From Himantopus leucocephalus (Eukaryota > Chordata > Aves > Charadriiformes > Recurvirostridae), in contig RSEF01000001.1 in NCBI GenBank assembly GCA_003993805.1, forward strand, positions 179,708,369 through 179,772,368: a stretch of 64,000 nt of DNA. The letters are read 5' to 3'. This document shows, piece by piece, positions 50,626-62,898 of the stretch; the first letter of the stretch is position 1, and every line of letters begins with the position of its first letter. A program made the position numbers and the translations under genes. The notes under the pieces were generated by a model that was given only the letters and a program-made list of their open reading frames with translations, was not told the DNA's origin and did not search any database.

Positions 50626-51764
50626 ACATGCTTTTGGAAGCAAAAATGTCCACTTTCTCCTGCTTATAACTCTGTCTTCTAAAATTTAATACATGGGTAA
50701 AGCCCAGCTTGCTAGTAAGCTGGTTAAATGATGAATGTATCCCTACATAGGAAAATTATCTATACCTTGGATATCAGCAGAAATGGTCTTGTTACAGGGA
50801 AAGTTTTCAGTAACGATACAGAAATCATCAAAGATGAATATGGCAGAGAAAATATCAGGAGGAAGAGAAGAAGTATCTCTTGAGGGAGAGATGTGTGGAG
50901 AGATAGGAAAGGGCAGAAACGGGTAGAACAGGAAATAGTGATACTGGAACTAGAAATACACATGGAAAGAGTCAAGATTGAGCAGAAATAAAGCAAAGAT
51001 TGAGACAGCATAGACATTATTACAGGCAGTAGATAGGAGACCTGGAAACACAAAAATGTTAATGGAAAGGGAAATAAAGTAAGTGAGCCTATAAGGTAGT
51101 GATGGGAGAAACTGGGGTGGTAGGCGAAAGAACAAGGTGTATGCCTAGTCTGAAGCAGGCACTCGAGGCTTGGGAGTGGGGAGACAGAGAAGAGAATGGA
51201 GTGACTGAGATGCGGGGCTCAGGTAAGGAACTGGAGGAGTCAGAGTGCTTGGGAAAGATGAGCGAGAGGGAAGCAGACCTTGACACTGGGGAAAAGGTTG
51301 CCAGAAAAAGCCCTGGCATGAGGATAATGGAGGCATTGATGGAAGCTCTGGCATATGCATGAGTTGACCATGTTGGGGGAGACAAATGTGGATCATCTGC
51401 CATGATACAGGGTGTGAGAGGGTGCTCTGAAACAGCAAGAGAGGGGAAGGTAGGAAGTAGGCTCTGCTGGAGGGAAGAAGGAGAGGAAACTTAGACAGAA
51501 TCCCAGTTGGATGCAATGACGTGTGTGACACACTAACCTTTAAAACCCTTATAAATCAGCGTCAGGAACAAGTCTGCCAACAAATGCAGGATGAGCAAAA
51601 TAGAAACTGAAAACCTCACTATCATCCTGGGAAAAAACACGTTTTTAAATGCTGCCTGCCTCCTACATGAAGCTGAATACATCTGAAAATATCCGCTAAT
51701 TTGCATACAAATAGCTACATAAATTGGACTTGATCTTGCTTTTGGTTGTAAACAGAGGCATGGG

Positions 51765-51870
51765 AACAGGAGGCAGCACAGTGCAGTAAACATTGTGCTG
51801 GACTCAGTTTGCAGCTCTGCTCCAGTCTCACTTTCTGACCTTGGGTGGGAGGCTCCTTGGACAAAAAATA
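51765..51870 (+). repeat. MIR-like ancient SINE relic
   Basis: The + strand reads caggaggcagcacagtgcag, then attgtgctggactcag, then cagctctgctccagtctcac, then ctgaccttgggtggga. This follows the MIR order: tRNA-related head 'ggcagtgtggtctagtgg', 'actggactcagg', 'cagctctgccactgac' and 'gtgtgaccttgggcaa'. It is diverged and its 3' part is not recognisable beyond about 51870. Confidence 0.65.
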
Positions 51871-54800
51871 GCAGAAACAATCTTTTCATGTTCTAGAGAG
51901 GTGTAGGAGCAGCTAACGGGGACAGGGGGACCATATCCGTGAGAGACCTGAGTCTTTCTGATATTTAGAATAGGACTGTCTTCCTTAATTTTGGATATTG
52001 AAAAGTTATGCACCGAAGTCTGAAACAATTACCTTAGGCTTGATTGATACTGAATGGAGGAAAATAAGTGGAAAGCCATCCTTCTGACCTGTTATAAATG
52101 CCTGTCTTAGCATAAGACGAATTGCCCTTGGGAGATGGGATCCATTAACAGTCATAAAAGGAACATAGTGTAAGTGCATTGGATTCAAATGTCCAAATGG
52201 TAGGCGACTGAATTACAGCAGATGACTCTAACCTAAATTGCCTTTCTTTCAGGAATTTGTCTGAAAATACAGACTAGCAATACTTAACATACCCTGTAAA
52301 TGTCTTTGAGAGCTTGAAACGTGACATGTAGACATATGTATTATTAGTAGTAAAAATATCCCCAAATTTCACATTTTTAGCACTTGAAAGATCAAGTTTT
52401 GTGACAAGTGAAACATTGAAATCTCAACATTTCAAAGTGTTTTTCTCACTCCTTTTTTCCTCCAACTTTAATAAGTGAAAACAAAAATATTTATGTGTAA
52501 CTTTTATGCAGACGAAGTCATGCTGTGTGCAGATGATGAAGTCTTCTTCTAGGAATATTAAGTCTATTATTAGAAAGTAGCTTCTTTGGCACAGTTATTC
52601 AAAATCTCAAACAGAAATAAAATCTTTTTATAATATAAGCTCTCACATATACTGGAAATGAACATTTTTTGGATTAAGTTATTTCCCAGCCACCACTTGG
52701 AAATGGTTTTACTGAAAGATGACATCATGTGTGGGATCTATGTCAGTTTTGTTTAGCCATCTACAATTTCTTGCCTAAATCTAAACCATTTGCTTCCATC
52801 TACAGCTAATAGAGAGGTGTCTCTGAAAAGGCAGCTCATCCCATACTAAAATGGGCACCCAAGGCAAATGAGATAAATCATTCTTTGTAGGTGCATCTTC
52901 TCCCCATTGACTAGAATTTAGACTAAGGGGACATTTACATGGCTACAGTGAAGACAAACGTCTCGTGCAGAGTGCTCTACTTGAAAAATCATTGCCATTG
53001 ATTTCCAAAGACCCCAGGATCACCAATATTACTCCTGCCTCTCACAGAATCTTTTCCCTGAATATGAAAGTGGTGAGACTGCCTGCACCACTGAATCTGC
53101 TCCTGCATCACAAGCATTCATGACAAAAACACATGGTTTCAGACCCTTCCTTAAATGCAGCCAGGCTCTGTATCTCCTCATTCCTGTAGCATATTGCCCC
53201 TTTTGGGAGGCTGGTCTATAGCATCAGTTTTATTTGGTTTTAGTTTTGTCAGTATTACTTGTTCCAGCATGAAGAATGATCAGCAGATCTTTGCTGTTCC
53301 TTCTCTGGTCCTTTCCTGCTTGAGGGCCACATTGCATGCTGTGTTCTTGAAAGACTGCACAGCCCTCTGGATGTGCTCAGCTGACAAACCTGAAGGACCT
53401 CCTTAGTGAGAGCCTACAACCATGTTCAGGCTTCTTTTTTTTTTTTTTCCCTGATACTTACATGCATGTATTGCCCTTTCTCTTCCTCTCTGCCTTGTGC
53501 CTGTCCATCTCCTTATTTTCTGTTTTGATGCTGAATAGTTCATTTCAGTTCATATTCTTCTCCAGTTTCTGGTTCTCAAATATCTCAATCATTTCCCATT
53601 GCTTTACCACAGGGCTATCTTGCATACTCATTGTCACCTTGCATCCTTTTTTTACCTATTGATCCTCTTTATTCTCCAGTGTAGCGAACTTGCTCCTCAG
53701 CACAGAGTGTACAGCATGATGCTTTTTATCATTTATTATCACACTCACGCTCTCATTTGTGGGTAACCATCTTCATGTAAATGATGCCTGTGTCTTTGTG
53801 CCCTCCTGTACTTTTCCTGCTTCTCAAACACAGATACTTCCACTAAAACATGTCCAAAAGCCTCTTTCCCTAAACAAATATCTGAATAACCTGTCAGTGC
53901 AGTTTTTGTGAGGAGGTCTCTGATGTCTGAGTAGAACAGTTCCATAAAATACCATAATAGTTTCTTAAGTTATCTCCATTGAAGGGTGGTTGTTACACTC
54001 ATCAGTTTCCAGGAGGTCCAGCCCTACCCATAACAATAAATAATTCCCTTGCTAGAACTCATAGGTTGTTGTTCCTTTGTTGGAGCTGAGCTGTATCAGA
54101 GCCACAGGAAGTCAAAACCTTTTACCTGTGCACAACACTAAACTGTTGCAGGTCGTTAAATGTTTTGCCCAGATAGTGTTACAGACTTGGAATCAGCTAG
54201 CGCAAATACTGCCCCGTCATCAGCTGTGGACACAGACAGTGAGGCCACTTCCATGCCTTTGATGTTCACATCATAATGCATATAGATACTCACATCATAG
54301 GTCAAAAACCAGGAAAACACCCAGGAAGAGTACAGGAAAGCCCCCACTGAAAAAAATCAAGGAGAAATACAGAAAGGAGCTGGGCAGCAACCACTTCTGC
54401 TATGTTCATTTGAGAGGGTTAGGTCTTTCCTACAGGACCCCTCTGATGGACTGGACATTGTGTTGCCCCTTTCCCTGGCAGCAGACCCCGACTCTGAGTA
54501 TTGCCTCAGCCTCGTGGAGATTTCTTCTGATATTACAGAGCCTGTGGGGCTGTGGCAGCAGAGCAACCTTCCTTGCTCACTTCATGAGATGGCTTCAGGT
54601 TGAGAGTTAAGGGAGTTTGTATGCAAGGGGCTCAAGAATATGTGTGCAAGCTTTTACAAAACTTCATGGGAAATTTGCCAAAAAAGTTAGCAGCTTTAGA
54701 CTAAATGATCAATTTTCCTTAACCTCCCACTGTAAGATAAAATCAAGCTTCTAATAGTGGCAACCACTGAAAGATGACATAGGNGTGTGCAAGCTTTTAC

Positions 54801-55279
54801 AAAACTTCATGGGAAATTTGCCAAAAAACTTAGCAGCTTTAGACTAAATGATCAATTTTCCTTAAGCTCCCACTGTAAGATAAAATCAAGTTCCTAATAG
54901 TGGCAACCACTGAAAGATGACATAGGTTTGTAGCTGTAGCAGAGTAGGAGATTGTATGGAGGGTAAAGGTGGAGATGGTGTTTGGGCTGAGAGGCAGAGG
55001 TACTCCGAGAGCAGTGCTTACTGCACCTAGTCACTTTCTGTTTCTAGCACGGAATTTATGACTTGAAAACATTCAAAATTCAACTTGAAACCAGTGGCAA
55101 ATTCTGGACAAATTGAAAGAACAGGTCTGACTGAAGAAAAGTAAGCAAAAAAACCCCCAAACCAAAAAAGTGTTGGCAATGTCAAAAGGATTAGTTTCAG
55201 CATTCTCCAAACACAATGTTTCAATTTTTTTGACCTTGATTCAAAAAAAGCATCTGCTGAAGGAATTCCATCTCTCATA
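51871..55279. other. Non-coding stretch with an apparent assembly duplication
   Basis: No gene is recognised. A T-run lies at about 53436-53448. Direct copies around N at 54784 are listed separately. Everything else is AT-rich unique sequence. Confidence 0.55.
54642..54926 (+). repeat. Direct copies of 142 bp around a single N (probable artefact)
   Basis: Bases 54642-54783 recur at 54785-54926 with four visible differences. The two copies are the same length and are separated only by N at 54784. An unmerged overlap of contig ends, or two haplotypes placed in series, explains this more simply than a real tandem duplication. Confidence 0.87.
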
Positions 55280-55610
55280 ACCCTGGTGATTAGGGCACCA
55301 GCCTAACATGCTGAAGACCCCAAAGCCCATCACTATCTAATTATGAAAGGGAGTTTGGATGTCTACTTTCTTCTTCTAAAGAGACCTTTCCCACTGAGCA
55401 ATCAAGTATCACATCTTTAGTTATTCTTTCTCTCTGTTGGACCTGTTCCACTTTGAAATCAAGTTGTTATAAACAAATATTCACTGGGAAGGAGAGAGAC
55501 TCCATAGGCTGGGGGTCTAGAGGAGGGAAACCTGAGCTCAACCGTTTTTTCCAAATCATGCGGCAAGGGGGAGTTGGACCCAGATGAGCGCTTTAATCAG
55601 CTCACTCTGG
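55280..55610. repeat. Pair of inverted MIR-like / tRNA-like segments
   Basis: The left part reads ctggtgattagggcaccagc then ctgaagaccccaaagc, resembling the tRNA-like head of an old SINE ('gtggttagggcact...gaagaccc'). The right part, near 55562-55610, reads ggagttggacccagatgagc then gctttaatcagc, which resembles the same head on the opposite strand. About 12 of 20 aligned bases are complementary. It may be one composite element with inverted ends or two separate insertions. Confidence 0.35.
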
Positions 55611-58524
55611 AGAGAGGCGACAAACACTGCCGCATCTTTTTCGTGGTTTTGTGAATGGCTCCACAGACTAGCTTTTCATGCATGCTATTTTTTTTCCTTT
55701 CTTTCCTTTTATTATTTTTTTTATTAAATGCTGCAATATCTGGAAATAAAAAGTAACCCGTCGTTTCCAACTGAATGACATTTTTCATGTTTTATTCTGT
55801 CCAAACACTGTTTCATTCATTTTGTGACACTTTTTTCCCTCCAAATTTTCATTTTGCTTCCCCAACTTTTCAGTTTGCATGCTGAACCAAATAATAAATC
55901 ATTCTTGTGACACGTACTCAGCCTTCTACTGGACTTCCAATCCAGTGGAAATTTATGAAGGAGAAACATATATTTTACATTTTCTTTTCTTCATAGGAGT
56001 GAGTGACTGAATCTTCCTTTTATTTAGGTCTTTGTTTAATAGCACTCCACCGATTTTGTAAAATCATCAGTTCTGCATCAGAAATAATGACCTCATGGTC
56101 TGGCCCATTAAAAATAACTCACGAAAGGCACAAACCCCACAGATTATATTACTCTCCCATTATTCCATTTTTCTGGGAACCTTTTCTTTCTGTCATGCTT
56201 TATTGTACAAGACAGAGGATAAAATAGTTTTGCAACCATTTCTAGGCTGTTTTGCATAGTGTGTTGTGCGTCATTTTTTAATGTTTCAAATCCTTTAATC
56301 CTTCAAGTAAGAAACATATCCTAACTTTACAGCATTTGCCTTCCAGGAACTTGTGGGAATGAGGGATTTAGAAAGTCTATGGTAAAGGGATTACTACACA
56401 TTACTATAGCTTAATGACTATTACTATGTGCAAATTCAGATGCCAGTGTGAAATCAACACATTCAGCAACTAGTAGGGGAGATATAATAGAGAGGAAAAA
56501 TTAGGGTCAGTAAATTTTTTAACTAGGAGCCAGGCTATTTGCAGGAGGATATAATTTCTTTTATTAACATGTGGCAACCCAGATCTCAGACGTGTCGAAT
56601 CTTTTTCTGGATGCAATGAACTACTTGCTGACTATCAAAGGAGGGAAAAACGCAACTTGGGTACTTAGTTGGCTAAATATGGACCACATTGCCTATTACC
56701 TGTTATCTGCATGCTTGATGTGGAGAAGATCTCAAGCGAAGAAGGCTGGGGATGTTCATCTAGGGCCTTCCTTATTGCCATGGTGATTCTCAGCAGTGGA
56801 CTAGATGCAGGAGGCCAGTGACTGAGGTAGAGTTTTCCATGCAGCTGTGCACACTATCTCTAGCTACTGGGCAGCCAACAATTGTGATGCAGAACCACAG
56901 CTCAAAATAGAGGAATAAAGATGGAGATGAGGAAGAGGGGGTTTTGAGCTCTGGCTTGCTGCACGCTCTCACTTTCCCACGTTTCACATTTTCTCATGTA
57001 TTGAAATAAAGATGACGGTAATTAACTGCCTACCTTGCATAGGTGGTGTGAAGTTTAATTAGTGCATGTGCTCTTCAGTTGCAAGATAGCTTAGTGCTGT
57101 ATTGCTGTAGTGCCACTCTTTAATCTTGTGTGAGAAACAAGGCACACTACTCAGAAGATGCTTGTACCTGAAAAGTGGAAGAGGCAGAGGAGGGTGAAGT
57201 AAGGGAGCTCTTGCTGGCATGGCTTTCAGTGTGTTGATAGTAACGGTTTGGAATGAAAAGGCTAATCACTAAAACCATCCTTGTTAAATCTGTCCATTAG
57301 GAATAAAATAATTTTGAACCATCACCAAATGTACACTGATATACTTGCATGTCTAGTGACCTACTGGATGTAATACAGTAAGACTACCTCAATAGCAATA
57401 ACATTTTTTACAAGAAACGTAGCTCTAAAATCTTCTGCTCTTGGTGTAAACTGTGCATTTATTGTCTGCTTGGCAGTGAAGGTAATTATCTCCTAATGAA
57501 CAGAGAATTGTGGTTTGGAAAAAATCGTGATAGAGGAAGAGAAGTAACTAATTTTTTTAATGGAATTATACATGTCTTGCTTTTATTATCATAATTAGCT
57601 TTTCTGCTGCTATGCTTTTTTTTTCTATATTCCAGTAGACTATTAAATCAATAACAGTCTCTACAGTGTCTGAAAAAAAGTTCAAGGCAAATGAACTTTC
57701 CCATATGGATGTAATATTTGCAGCCATAAATAAATTCTTTAGGTTTTTGTCAGGCTTTTCACACACCCACAGATTCAGCCAGATTATCAGCCAGTAAATC
57801 TTTGTTTAAGACACCATGAGATCAGATTTCCCTGGATGAAGTGTTCACCAAAATGGGGAGAAAATAACATTGCAGAGAAACTAGTATTTCCAAATTCTGC
57901 CTCCTTTCCACCCCAAGCAGAGTATTCTCTTCCCCTCTGTTTTTCTTCAGGATTTCCTACCGTGGTGTCTACTCGGAGTTGGGAAGGAGAAGCAGATAGT
58001 ATCCTCGGTGTGCATTTTTTCTAATAGCAAACAGGGTCTAACTGTTGGACAAATGGGATTTTAAAAGTCAAAAGTGCAATGGGTCATCTGGAATCATTGC
58101 TGTCTTTTCCTCTTCTAGCGGGACATCTGTTCAGCTAGCTCAGTTTCGTAGCTCAGTCCCTGTGCAACAGCACAGCAAAAGCCTCCATGATTTCTCTAGC
58201 AATGTTTGAGAGTATCTCTTGAGATTCCTCTCCAACATGCACAGGGATCCTATGAATGCTTTCAAAAAAGGTTTGCTTGCAGCTATTCATGTAATACTTC
58301 ATATAATAGTGTACTTTCTTACAGACCATAGTTCTTCACCTCTAAAAACTCTCCCTGGGAGTCAGATATGCAGATACTAAAGCAGTGCGGTTGCTGAGAA
58401 TACTATGGTCTCATCAGTAACTCTGCTAAACAAAATAAAATGGTACCCATTTTATCAGACAGAGGAAGAATAGGAAGTATAGAACCTCATCGTTTTCCTG
58501 GAAGCCAGAACAGTGCTCTGTATG

Positions 58525-58566
58525 GTGTTTAATCCTGAATAATCTGTGTTTAATCCTGAATAATCC
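58525..58566 (+). repeat. 21-bp tandem duplication, 2 copies
   Basis: The unit gtgtttaatcctgaataatc plus one base occurs twice in immediate succession with a single difference at the last base. Probable slippage duplication. Confidence 0.9.
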
Positions 58567-59628
58567 TCAATACCCTGTTTATTTTTGCATCTAGAGGTGT
58601 TACTTATTTCTTATTTTGGGGGAGTTGTTTCTTTTCCATAAAATACTTCCATTAGACTTCTTTCCTTTTGAAGCCATGGCAACTGTAGCCATGGCATTTA
58701 CCACCTATAAGAATTATTAATGCTCCACGGTTGACCTGGCTTTAGTAATTAACAGACGAAAGGCAATGGCTCAATAACAATAATACCTCTAATCAGCAGG
58801 ATGCATCTTACATGTGCACTGGACTTCTGTACACAAGGAGAATCTCATGATGTCAGCTACAGATTAGTTCCTATGATCACAGAAAAATAAATACCACTGA
58901 GGGAGTTCCTACTTATCCTCCTGCCCTGAAGTGGGATAAATTACAGAATTAATTATTGCTCTGCCGACATCCTGACTGAATTTTTCACAACCTGTTCTTA
59001 CAACATTCCCGTGACTGGAGATTCCCCCCCCCTGCCTAGGTGGGTTTGACAGTCTCATTCCAGTGCTCTGTTGTCCTCACTCTCTGCAGTTTTCATCCTG
59101 ATGCTCAGCTGGAGTTGCACTGGAGTTTGCACCCCTTACTTCTTGTCCTATCCCCCACAGACATGGAGAACAGCTTTGATACCCTTTCCTTAAGGCAGTC
59201 TTCTATGAATTGAATTCTGTAGTGGGAAAACAGAAAAAAAAGGAGAGGCATATGCCTGCAAACCATCTCTCATATGAATGGTTTATTGGTGTCAATGAAT
59301 GAACTTACGTGATTCCAGGTCTTGCTCACAAGTAGAGTTTTGCAGCCTGACTGGCATGGCTAGCTAAATCTCCAGCTGGTGGTTTCTCTGGGCTCTGTAT
59401 GCGGCTAATTGCAGTAACTTGTGATGGAATTAAGAAACGCCGAATGGTACACAGGGTACAACCCCTACAGCAAACACTGATGGGACTTCTGCCTTACCTG
59501 AATAAACATAAATCATGGTAGGCTTATTTCCAGATGAAATCTTACATGGATTATTTTTCCATGATTTTAATAAATCATTTAGTGCATCTTCAGCAGCAAT
59601 TCATAGCACATAGGAATCGGGGCATTAT

Positions 59629-59667
59629 TGAAATTTACCTTTGAAATTTACCTTTGAAATTTACTTT
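59629..59667 (+). repeat. 13-bp tandem repeat, 3 copies
   Basis: The unit tgaaatttacctt occurs three times head to tail, the third with one change. This is a minisatellite-like run of low significance. Confidence 0.92.
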
Positions 59668-60134
59668 AATTGAATGAAATATGCCAGTAAGTCTGGGAAG
59701 AGGTGGTATAAATATATTTACTGAATGCCCTTCTGCTTACCTTTTGATCACCATGCTTAGTCTTGATAGAATCACACTCAGTGAATTAAGTAAAGTGGCA
59801 GGATGGACTTTTGCCTCTCTGACCTTTCAGGTGATGCTGAGTGAATTATTAATCAGGACATTTCTCTCCCCCCCAAAAAAAACAGAATAGTTTGCTTTTG
59901 AATTCTCAACACACATTGCAAATCCAGTCAACTTTCAATAACTGCTAAATGAATTTGCATACAAGATTTTTGTTTGTGTGTGAATAACCCCAAAAGACTG
60001 ATTATTCACACATAAAAATTCAGGAAAAGGAATCTAGATTCAGGACATGTGGGATTTTCTCCAGGAGTATGCAATCTTCCCAAATTCACTGGCTCACATT
60101 AAAGTACTTTAGTTGTAACACGTAGGTGGGATTC

Positions 60135-60245
60135 ATCATTTTGCTCAGGAAGAAAACTGAGTCTCTTGAAGCTTAAGCAGATGAGGGTGCATCAAGTTCC
60201 TTTCAGAACTAGGATTCAAGACATCAGACCTGTACATTCAACACA
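60135..60245 (-). repeat. Possible MIR-like ancient SINE relic
   Basis: The + strand reads caggaagaaaactgagtctc, then gatgagggtgcatcaagttc, then cagaactaggattcaagaca, then tcagacctgtacattcaac. The order resembles reverse-complement MIR ('gaggaaactgagg', 'aggtca', 'agagctgggattcaa', 'gtctgactc'). It is more diverged than the copies at 14.5 and 51.8 kb. Confidence 0.45.
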
Positions 60246-61880
60246 GGGTAAATGAATAATTGTCTCAGATATGGTTTTATACATCTGAGCTCATCACCTA
60301 ACCCCTTGTTCTGTGTTTATACACTAGAAAGTAGGGCCTAAATTCTACCCCTCCTTCATTAGTTACATAAAATTCAGGACTTGACACTTTCCAAGGTAGC
60401 AATGGCTGGAGACATCTGGCATCCCTGTTTATATTCATAACTTGCCCATGAAGAGCATCATGACAGATTTGAAAACAGAGGCAGTATAACTGGGCATTAC
60501 TTCGATAATGTGCCAGATGTGCAATTAAGTTTGATGCAATATTAAACTCCCTATTCATTAATTAACAAATTTGGATATCTCAGCTCTATGCTGCTCAAGA
60601 ATTAGCCAATCAGCGCCCCAAAGTGCAGTGCATGTTTTGAAAGTGCCTGCTAGCAAAAGCCATTAACAGACAGACATACATTAAGAGCTCTGTCATGGGA
60701 CTGAGCATCCAAATACCTCTCACAGCCCTATCATAGTATGGATAAGGCTGTATCTACACAGCGGAATTAAGACAGGATTATAGCCTGAGCTGGAGTACCT
60801 GTACTAATGTAATTTCAACAGCTCCAGTAACAACCAAGACAAGTAACAGCGTTGTCAAGTTTGTACTGTGCTGTAGCCATAAAAGTCTGCAATGCTGCAT
60901 CTTGCTACTGGTTTTTTATCTGTTCTAGCAAAACCAAGGTAGGACAGATGTGCCAGCTTCTGCTGCAAACACACGTCCACTTAACTGTGAGGCATGCACT
61001 GAAACATTGATTCCAATGCTGAAAAAATGCTGTGGGCTGGAGCGAGCTATGTAATTCAGGAAGAGGAAAGAGGCCAGTTGGCAACTAATTTTCTGCTGCC
61101 TTTATTACTCTAAAAACTAAATCAATTTTCGTGTCTGGATGGGGTTGCTGAAAAGCACAACCTTTTTAAAAGCTACTTTTCTCCCCCTTTCAAACTCCTG
61201 AATCTGAACAAGTTCCACAGACTTGTCTCTAGAAGCCCAACGTTAGAAAAACAAATTGATTGAAGTAGCCCAAGCCAGCATAAGAGTAAGAATTTCCATT
61301 TGGTGGATATTACTTAGATAAAAATAACTTGGTTAATGGGGAAAAAAAGTAGGAGGAAAATGATTCCTTAACAGAAAAACAGCCCGAGTACTTTATTTCT
61401 CATTAATGGTGGAGCTTTGTAGGCAGAGCAGTACATTATATCTTTTCATTGTCTCTGTAAACCATGGAACCATGAAATAAATTGTGTATTTTCCTCCTTG
61501 AACATCCTCCTCAGTTGCACTTTGCCAACTAATCTCTGTTAGAATTACTTCTAATATTCCAAACCTCTATCGAGATGTCAAACAGCCTCTTCTTCTCCTG
61601 GTAGAAAAGAAAGAACTACCGCAAAAATATTTCCTTCTTTTCCCCTAAAAACATAGTTTTTGCATATGGGGTTTGGAAATGACAGTTGACTCTGGGGTTT
61701 ATCTTTGACATGAATGCGTTCTAGATTTACAGTATTTTTAAGATCCAGTAATTTGGGAAACAAAAGAACTAATTGAAATTGGTGCCTTGTTAAGATACAG
61801 ATCTGACAGCATCTTGAGCTGGGGATGTGGAATTGATTTTTTTAGCTGGAGAAAAAAAGCCTGTGCCTGTATAATTTTTA

Positions 61881-61909
61881 CAGCTTTTTTNGCTTTTTTT
61901 TTTTTTTTT
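61881..61909. repeat. Poly-T run with a single N
   Basis: The run cagctttttt is followed by N at 61891 and then gc plus about 17 T. The word gctttttt on both sides of the N suggests an overlap that was not merged, as at the other single-N sites. The true homopolymer length is unknown. Confidence 0.75.
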
Positions 61910-61952
61910 GTCTGTGTTTTTGCCAAGTGGGACTAGTGGCATGGAAAAATTC

Positions 61953-61966
61953 TGTGTGTGTGTGTG
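61953..61966. repeat. (TG)n microsatellite
   Basis: A run of about seven TG units lies within the sequence tctgtgtgtgtgtgtctg. Confidence 0.8.
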
Positions 61967-62457
61967 TCTGTTGAGGAAAGGCAGAGTGGGTCTGCCATTA
62001 GATCCATCAGTATTCCCACAGGAGATTCCTACAGCAGGTTCCAGTCAGACCATAAGAAACCCTAAGTGGCTCTTTTAAAGGCAGTGCCAGACTGTAAAGG
62101 AGAATTCCCTTGGCCACATGTAAATATGACATGGGGCAAATTATTTCTGTATCTAGTCACATGAGGCGTGGTGTCCCAGGAGAAGCATGTGCACAAAGTC
62201 CTCCCATAGCATGGCTCTTCCTTTGCAGGTAGCTGCCTTGCCTTCCATCTCTTGTTTGTGTTAACAGCATCAGGCCTCCAAGAAAGAGCCCGAAGAAATG
62301 CTGCCTGTCATGTCACCCTGCTGCCAAAACTGGTGGGATGGATGAGGGTGACTGGCCCAGGCGCAAGGGGTGTGCTAATGGATGAAACAAAGCCAAGTTC
62401 TTCTCCCGGGAAGCCAAGCCAGCTGAGCTGGCTCAGGGCTACCTGAAGCCTCTTAAG

Positions 62458-62898
62458 ATCATAGAATCATAGAATTGTCTAGGTTGGAATGGACCTTTGA
62501 GATAATCAAGCCCAACCATCAATGTAACACTGCCAAAATCACCACCAAACCATGTCCCTAAGCATCACGTCTACATGTCTTTTAAATACCTCCAGGGATG
62601 GTGAGTCCACTGCTTCCCTGGGCAGCCTGTCCTAAAGCTTAACAACCCTTTCTGTGAAGAAATTTTTCCTAATATCCAGTCTAAGCCTACCCTGGCGTAA
62701 CTTGAGGCCATTCCCTTTTGTCCTGTTGCTTGTTCATAGTGAGAAGAGGTCGACCACCACCTCTCTACAACCTCCTTTCAGGTAGTTGTAGAGAGCAATA
62801 CAGTCTCCCCTCAGCCTCCTTTTCTCCAGACTGAACAACTCCAGTTCCCTGAGCCACTCCTCATAAGTCTTGTTCTCCAGACCCCTCGCTGGCTCTTG
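62458..62898 (-). mobile_element. CR1 LINE, 5'-truncated, different subfamily
   Basis: The + strand begins atcatagaatcatagaattg then tctaggttggaatggacctt, a CR1 3' end on the minus strand. Its sequence (caagcccaaccatcaatgta, then ccaccaaaccatgtcccta) differs from the copies at 27.1 and 42.7 kb, so it belongs to another CR1 subfamily. Near its right end the minus strand encodes [20 protein letters not shown], then YNYLKGGC, the conserved end of ORF2. The frame is open only for about 70 residues, so the copy is dead. Confidence 0.95.

Larger units (their letters stand above)
47616..51764. other. Non-coding stretch with an apparent assembly duplication
   Basis: No gene is recognised. Direct copies around N at 48055 are listed separately, as is an ancient-repeat-like segment at 50556-50625. 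A CA-rich patch lies at about 48534-48551. The purine-rich part 50800-51500 gives several open frames but no recognisable protein. Confidence 0.55.
55611..62457. other. Non-coding stretch, no gene recognised
   Basis: AT-rich unique sequence. The block 58680-58790 (gcatttaccacctataagaa, then attattaatgctccacgg, then ttagtaattaacagacg) could be a conserved non-coding element by its look. Small tandem repeats, a MIR-like relic and a TG run are listed separately. No exon or RNA gene is recognised. Confidence 0.55.

Noticed and set aside
60720..60920. Possible DNA-transposon-like segment (tctacacagcggaattaaga)
   Set aside because: It resembles old reptile repeat wording, but no terminal inverted repeats or target duplications could be found, so it was not called.
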